DNA of 64,000 bases from [Lactobacillus] timonensis. GTDB lineage: Bacteria; Bacillota; Bacilli; Lactobacillales; Lactobacillaceae. Positions 58,662 to 64,000 of this stretch are shown piece after piece. The notes below the pieces were generated by a model, which was not told where the DNA came from, made no database searches, and saw nothing but the letters and a program-made list of their open reading frames with translations. Numbering within the stretch: position 1 is the stretch's first letter; each line of letters starts with the position of its first letter. Position numbers and translations under genes: made by a program. The stretch covers positions 731,388-795,387 of the forward strand of contig NZ_LT964761.1 of assembly GCF_900240275.1 (NCBI RefSeq), read 5' to 3'.

Positions 58662-59801
58662 ATGGACCAACAAACTAAAGTCCAGGTTTTAAAGGACCTG
58701 ATCAGGATTAATACCGCGAACGACCATGAAAAACAGGCAGCGGTTTATTTGCAGCGGTTGTTCAAGGATTATGGGATCTCGTCGCAACTCGTGGAGTATG
58801 CACCTGATCGCGACAGCTTGGTGGCTGAATTGGACAGTGGCCAGGAAGGACCGGTTTTAGTCTTAGCAGGGCACTTAGACACGGTTGCACTTGGCGATCG
58901 CGATCGCTGGGAGCACGACCCGTTAAGTGCTGACGAAGTTAATGGTAAAATTTACGGTCGCGGTAGTGTCGACATGAAGTCAGGGCTGGCGGCGATGGCT
59001 ATTACTTTGATTGAACTGAAGGAAGCGGGGTTACCACAAAAAGGCAAGCTTCGTTTTCTGGGCACCGTTGGTGAAGAACTGGGGGCGATGGGGTCCGAAC
59101 AGTTAACTGACCAGGGATTCGTTGAGGACGCGACGGCAATGATCGTGGGCGAACCAACGGGCGGCAACATCGTTTACGCTAACAACGGGTCGATTGGCTA
59201 TACTATTAAGTCTTTCGGTAAAAGTGTTCACAGTTCGATGCCGCAAACGGGGGTCAACGCGGTGGAAAACCTGGCCCAATTCCTGGTGGCAGAGAAGCAT
59301 GCGTTTGATGATGCACCATCAAGTCCGGTTCTGGGTAAGCCAGTCCATAGTGTTAATGTCTTCCAGGGCGGTAGCCAATTGAATATTATTCCGGACTATG
59401 CTGAAGCACAGGGTAACATTCGTCCGGTTCCGGAATGTGATAATGAGGCCTGCATCGGTCGTATTCAACAAACGGTGGATAAGCTCAACCAGCAACCGGG
59501 TTTTAACCTGGAATTAGAGGTTCGTTTCAGTTTTCGACCAGTTGCCAACGACCCTGAAGGAGAATTTGTTCAACTTGTTAAGGAAGCGCACCAGCAAGCA
59601 TTTGGCAACGCGCCAGCGATGAACGTGATTCATGGGGCTAGTGATGCTTCAAACTACATCAAGGCGGTTCACTGTCCAATGCTCTTGCTCGGGGCGGGTG
59701 ATTGGTCATTGGCCCACCAGGTCAACGAACATGTTGCCGTTGATAATTACCTGAAAGTGAATGCTACCTATGAAAACGTTGCTAAGCAGTATTTAGCGTA
59801 A
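58662..59801 (+). CDS. M20-family metallopeptidase (ArgE/DapE-like)
   Basis: 379 aa. Metal-binding LAGHLDTVALGD, GRGSVDMKSGLAAM, the catalytic glutamate in GTVGEELGAMGSEQ and VGEPTGGNIV; a lid/dimerisation domain lies at about 180-290. DapE-like (succinyl-diaminopimelate desuccinylase) is the best guess; acetylornithine deacetylase or a dipeptidase is possible. ATG at 58662, with AGAAAGAAGATGG upstream. Confidence 0.85.
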   Translation: MDQQTKVQVLKDLIRINTANDHEKQAAVYLQRLFKDYGISSQLVEYAPDRDSLVAELDSGQEGPVLVLAGHLDTVALGDRDRWEHDPLSADEVNGKIYGRGSVDMKSGLAAMAITLIELKEAGLPQKGKLRFLGTVGEELGAMGSEQLTDQGFVEDATAMIVGEPTGGNIVYANNGSIGYTIKSFGKSVHSSMPQTGVNAVENLAQFLVAEKHAFDDAPSSPVLGKPVHSVNVFQGGSQLNIIPDYAEAQGNIRPVPECDNEACIGRIQQTVDKLNQQPGFNLELEVRFSFRPVANDPEGEFVQLVKEAHQQAFGNAPAMNVIHGASDASNYIKAVHCPMLLLGAGDWSLAHQVNEHVAVDNYLKVNATYENVAKQYLA

Positions 59802-59824
59802 TTGGTAGTTGAAAAACTCATTAA

Positions 59825-60060
59825 AATGTAATAAACTGCGAACAGATAGAAAACACGAAGCGTTTTAAGTAGGCTGACAGAGAACCAGCGGCTGGTGTAA
59901 GCTGGGAGCCGAAACTCCGGCGCGTTGAATGTGGGCGGGTAATGCCGCACGGAAATGACCGTTATCCATTCATTTAAAGGGTGCTGTTAGTCAGCAAACT
60001 TGGGTGGTACCGCGGAACAAGAGCCATTTCGTCCCAAACTAGGGATGGAATGGCTCTTTT
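59825..60060 (+). promoter_or_regulatory. T-box riboswitch of serS
   Basis: T-box sequence GGGTGGTACCGCGG at 60002-60015 followed by the terminator GAGCCATTTCGTCCC/GGGATGGAATGGCTC (60021-60056) and T's. Stem I elements CAGAGAAC and GGCTGGTG are present; the likely specifier is TCC (Ser) at 59916-59918 after CCGAAAC. Uncharged tRNA-Ser would promote read-through. Confidence 0.93.
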
Positions 60061-60084
60061 AATAGTTATTTGGAGGTAATGTCG

Positions 60085-61383
60085 ATGCTAGATATTAAAA
60101 AGATTCGGAAGGACCCAGAATTTTTCAAACAAAAGCTGGGCACCCGCGGAGTTAAGGCTGAAGAAATTGATGAAATCATTGCTCTGGATGCGAAGCGGCG
60201 TGAATTACTGCAAAAGTCGGAAACGCTGAAGGCGGAGCGTAACGCTACTTCCAAGAAGATTGGTGAAGCCAAGAAAAACCATGCACCAGCTGAAGAAGTA
60301 ATTAAGCACATGCGTGAAATCGGTGGCAAAATCAAGCGGCTGGACGAACAGCTCGAAGAAAATGACAAAACATTGGAAGATAAGCTGCTTCACCTGCCGA
60401 ACGTTCCGGCTGATGACGTTCCAGTAGGGCCTGACGAAAGCTATAACCGCGAAGAATACAAGGTCGGTAAAATTGCCGATCTCGGCTTTGAACCAAAGCA
60501 CCACTGGGAAATTGGTGAGAAACTAGGAATTCTTGACTTCGACCGGGCGGCTAAGAACTCCGGTGCCCGCTTTGTTTACTACCTAGGTCTCGGCGCCCAA
60601 TTGGAACGGGCAGTTTACAACTTTATGCTCGACCAGCACATGAAGGATGGGTACACTGAGGTATTGCCGCCATACATTGTCAAGGCCAAGGCAATGTTTG
60701 GTACCGGTCAGTTCCCAAAGTTCCGCGAAGGGGTTTACCAGGTTAACGGCCAGGACATGACACTCATTCCCACCGCCGAAGTACCGTTGACTAACTACTT
60801 TTATGGTGAAGAAATTCCTGCTGACAAACTGCCAGTTTACGTTACGGCTTTGACGCCGTGCTTCCGTTCCGAAGCGGGGGCCGCTGGTCGTGACACCCGG
60901 GGGTTAATTCGGATGCACCAGTTTAATAAGGTAGAAATGGTTAAGTTTGTTAAGCCGGGCACATCATATGATGAACTGGAAAAGTTGACCAAGAACGGGG
61001 AAGAGATCCTGCAAAAGCTGAACTTGCCATACCATGTCATTACTCTGTCCACTGGTGATGCCAGCTTCACCTCGGCTAAGACCCACGACATTGAAGTCTG
61101 GTTCCCAGCTCAGCATAAGTACCGCGAAATTTCTTCATGCAGTAACTGCCTTGACTTCCAAGCACGTCGGATGCACACCACGTATCGTGATGAGAATGGT
61201 AAGCTGCAGTACGTCCACACGCTTAATGGTTCGGGTCTAGCCGTTGGCCGTTGTGTTGCGGCTATCCTGGAAAACTACCAAAACGAGGACGGCTCAGTGA
61301 CGATTCCTGATGTCCTGGTTCCTTACATGCATGGTGTGAAGAAGATTACCAAGGACAATGCTGTCCCGTTTAACAATAAGTAA
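60085..61383 (+). CDS. serS: Serine--tRNA ligase
   Basis: 432 aa. N-terminal coiled-coil arm (about 30-100) that holds the tRNA-Ser long arm, then the class II core: motif 2 [20 protein letters not shown], motif 3 [17 protein letters not shown]. The ATG at 60085 ([10 protein letters not shown]) lies 8 nt after GGAGG; the ATG six bases earlier is too close. Controlled by the T-box immediately upstream. Confidence 0.97.
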   Translation: MLDIKKIRKDPEFFKQKLGTRGVKAEEIDEIIALDAKRRELLQKSETLKAERNATSKKIGEAKKNHAPAEEVIKHMREIGGKIKRLDEQLEENDKTLEDKLLHLPNVPADDVPVGPDESYNREEYKVGKIADLGFEPKHHWEIGEKLGILDFDRAAKNSGARFVYYLGLGAQLERAVYNFMLDQHMKDGYTEVLPPYIVKAKAMFGTGQFPKFREGVYQVNGQDMTLIPTAEVPLTNYFYGEEIPADKLPVYVTALTPCFRSEAGAAGRDTRGLIRMHQFNKVEMVKFVKPGTSYDELEKLTKNGEEILQKLNLPYHVITLSTGDASFTSAKTHDIEVWFPAQHKYREISSCSNCLDFQARRMHTTYRDENGKLQYVHTLNGSGLAVGRCVAAILENYQNEDGSVTIPDVLVPYMHGVKKITKDNAVPFNNK

Positions 61384-61404
61384 CGCTTGCATTTCCCGGA
61401 AAAT

Positions 61405-62645
<1,241 letters not shown>

Positions 62646-62709
62646 GAAAAAGTCGTCCGACAGTTAAATAGTTGAAGTGCAACAAAAAAGTTAGACAAAG
62701 TTGAGAAAA

Positions 62710-63531
62710 TTAGACTGATAAGGTATGCGTCCGGTATTCAACCGGGCTCATACCTTTTGTTTTTAAAGAGATTCGGTGGTAGTTGTAGAAGTGAAGGTAG
62801 TCTTGGGAGATGGCCTTCAGTTCTTCCAATGAATGGCATGGTGGATAACCATGCAATAATTCTGTCTTGTAAATATGAAAGAAGCTCTCGATTGGCGCAT
62901 TATCCAAGCAGTTTCCCTTACGGGACATGCTTTGGATAAACTGGTGGCCCTTGAGCTTTTCAACGTAGTAAGGGAGCTGGTAATGCCAGCCTTGATCAGA
63001 GTGGATAACAGGCTTCGCATTGGCTGGTAGTTTAGTTAATAATTCGTTGAGCGTGGCGGTAATCAAGCCCCGGTCCGGATGATAACTCATTTGGAAGGCC
63101 AGGTTCTCTTTGGTAGCTTCATCGGTAATCGCGGAAATATAGGCCCAGTGTTGGTCTGCTAAGCGAACTTGCGTCACGTCAGTGTGGAGGACTTGGTAAG
63201 GTTTTTTCGCGTCAAACCTTTGGTTGAGATATTTTGGGGCAATCTTACCAAAAGTACCAGCATACGAGAAATAACCGCCGTTGCGGTGTCGGTTATATAG
63301 TTTCACCTGGACTTTAAGCTCCTTCATCAGCTTAATGATGGTTGCATCAGCGAGGTGAATTCCTTCATCTTCCAGCAAGGCGCTTATGCGCCGATAGCCA
63401 TAGGTAAACTGATCACGGACCTTTCCTTGATTGGCGAGCTTTTGGATTAATTGCTTAACGTACTCGTACTTATCCTGGTGATTAGCAATCCGTTTACGCT
63501 CGTCATAGTAAGTAGCACGCGGAAGATTCAA
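62710..63531 (-). CDS. IS3-family transposase OrfB (integrase core)
   Basis: 273 aa as an independent frame, starting TTG (NLPRATYYDERKR). HTH_21-type region, then the rve core: Asp in VLHTDVTQVRL, Asp in VIHSDQGWHYQ and Glu in NAPIESFFHIYK. The same frame is open back into the OrfA end, so the natural product is probably OrfAB by -1 frameshifting. Confidence 0.93.
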   Translation of the reverse strand: MNLPRATYYDERKRIANHQDKYEYVKQLIQKLANQGKVRDQFTYGYRRISALLEDEGIHLADATIIKLMKELKVQVKLYNRHRNGGYFSYAGTFGKIAPKYLNQRFDAKKPYQVLHTDVTQVRLADQHWAYISAITDEATKENLAFQMSYHPDRGLITATLNELLTKLPANAKPVIHSDQGWHYQLPYYVEKLKGHQFIQSMSRKGNCLDNAPIESFFHIYKTELLHGYPPCHSLEELKAISQDYLHFYNYHRISLKTKGMSPVEYRTHTLSV

Positions 63532-63605
63532 TACTTGAAGGAGCTCACTGACAGCATAACGGTCCCATTTGGGAATTGCCTTTTGATCAGCCCTAATTTG
63601 ATCGA

Positions 63606-64000
63606 TTATTTCCGTTTTTTGACGGGCTTTAAGCGACCAAACAGGGCGATAGATTTTTTTGTGACGTCACGCTCCAGCTTGAGATCATGGTTCTCTTTCT
63701 TGAGTTGACTGACCTCCTCACGGAGCCGTTCAAGTTCACTTTGATCTTTAAGATGACGTAAATGTTTTTTAGATGATTTAATGCCCATTTTGGGTGGCCG
63801 TCCTTTCCGTCGTGGTTGGAGGCCAGCCAACCCCTCCTGGTCAAAAGCCTTGCCCCAGGCGGAGATCTGACACGCGTTAACGTCAAACTTAGCCGCAACC
63901 TCGATCATCGACATTTCATGAGTATGATAATAGTCTATCACGGTCAGTTTGAATTCAGCGGTAAAGGAACGTCTAGTCCGCCGCGGTTTAAGGGTATTAA
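63606..64000 (-). CDS. IS3-family transposase OrfA (partial at window edge)
   Basis: At least 130 aa; the frame runs through the edge with KPRRTRRSFTAEFKLTV upstream of IDYYHTHEMSMIEVA. HTH of the InsE/Tnp_1 type (VAAKFDVNACQISAWGKAF) then a leucine-zipper-like coiled coil (LERLREEVSQLKKENHDLKL). Near its end, GTC AAA AAA CGG offers a slippery run for shifting -1 into OrfB. Confidence 0.9.
   Translation of the reverse strand, partial: NTLKPRRTRRSFTAEFKLTVIDYYHTHEMSMIEVAAKFDVNACQISAWGKAFDQEGLAGLQPRRKGRPPKMGIKSSKKHLRHLKDQSELERLREEVSQLKKENHDLKLERDVTKKSIALFGRLKPVKKRK

Larger units (their letters stand above)
62673..64000 (-). mobile_element. IS3-family (IS150 group) element, truncated by window edge
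   Basis: The left terminal repeat begins TGAAGTGCAACAAAAAAGTT at 62673, 27 bases after the trpS stop. It contains OrfB complete and OrfA without its first residues. The right end lies outside the window. Confidence 0.9.

Overview
The window reads as an origin-proximal chromosomal segment of a lactic acid bacterium of the Lactobacillaceae, most like Limosilactobacillus. The basis is gene content and order (gdpP-rplI-dnaB; walRK-yycH-yycI-walJ-htrA-rlmH; guaC/purA; dltXABCD), T-box and PyrR leaders of Firmicutes type, ClpL, RexAB, and an ornithine decarboxylase very like the Lactobacillus 30a enzyme. A DnaA-box cluster in front of rlmH and two parS-like 16-mers fit proximity to oriC. The species cannot be fixed from sequence alone.

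Layout. 1-265: end of an ISL3-family element running off the left edge. 275-2390 (minus): lysS with a structured, apparently translated leader. 2868-6726: ornithine decarboxylase plus ornithine/putrescine antiporter behind a hairpin-rich leader. 6809-10794: gdpP-rplI-dnaB. 10828-12437: MFS transporter and DUF1304 protein. 12441-13538: two identical tRNA-Lys genes bracketing a decaying MerR/membrane/zinc-ribbon gene. 13658-20713: the WalRK operon with htrA. 20875-21186: DnaA boxes, then rlmH, a DNA glycosylase, a prolyl iminopeptidase, a small HTH gene and clpL. 25906-29110: a 44-codon membrane gene, cardiolipin synthase and a second APC antiporter followed by a parS-like site. 29178-36835: addB-addA.

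36843-42537: guaC and purA diverge around a PurBox-like site; then pyrR-pyrD-pyrFE with two PyrR attenuators and a fused OMP decarboxylase/orotate phosphoribosyltransferase. 42540-44619: YtrA-type regulator with ABC transporter. 44635-48503: a membrane protein, an RlmD-type methyltransferase and a pair of flavodoxin-fold reductases, the second carrying a PAS domain and a low-complexity tail. 48509-49999: intact ISL3 element with 8-bp target duplication, inserted exactly behind the preceding stop codon. 50071-53667: mannose-class PTS diverging from nagB. 53694-53907: gene-free multi-hairpin block. 53920-58511: dltXABCD (minus). 58662-62645: M20 peptidase, then serS and trpS each behind its own T-box. 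62673-64000: IS3-family element running off the right edge.

Most genes are housekeeping. The best leads are regulatory or structural: the lysS leader, the DnaA-box cluster and parS-like sites, the PyrF-PyrE fusion, the PAS-fused flavoprotein, and the eroded gene between tRNA-Lys copies. I found no clear new multi-gene defence or CRISPR-like system.
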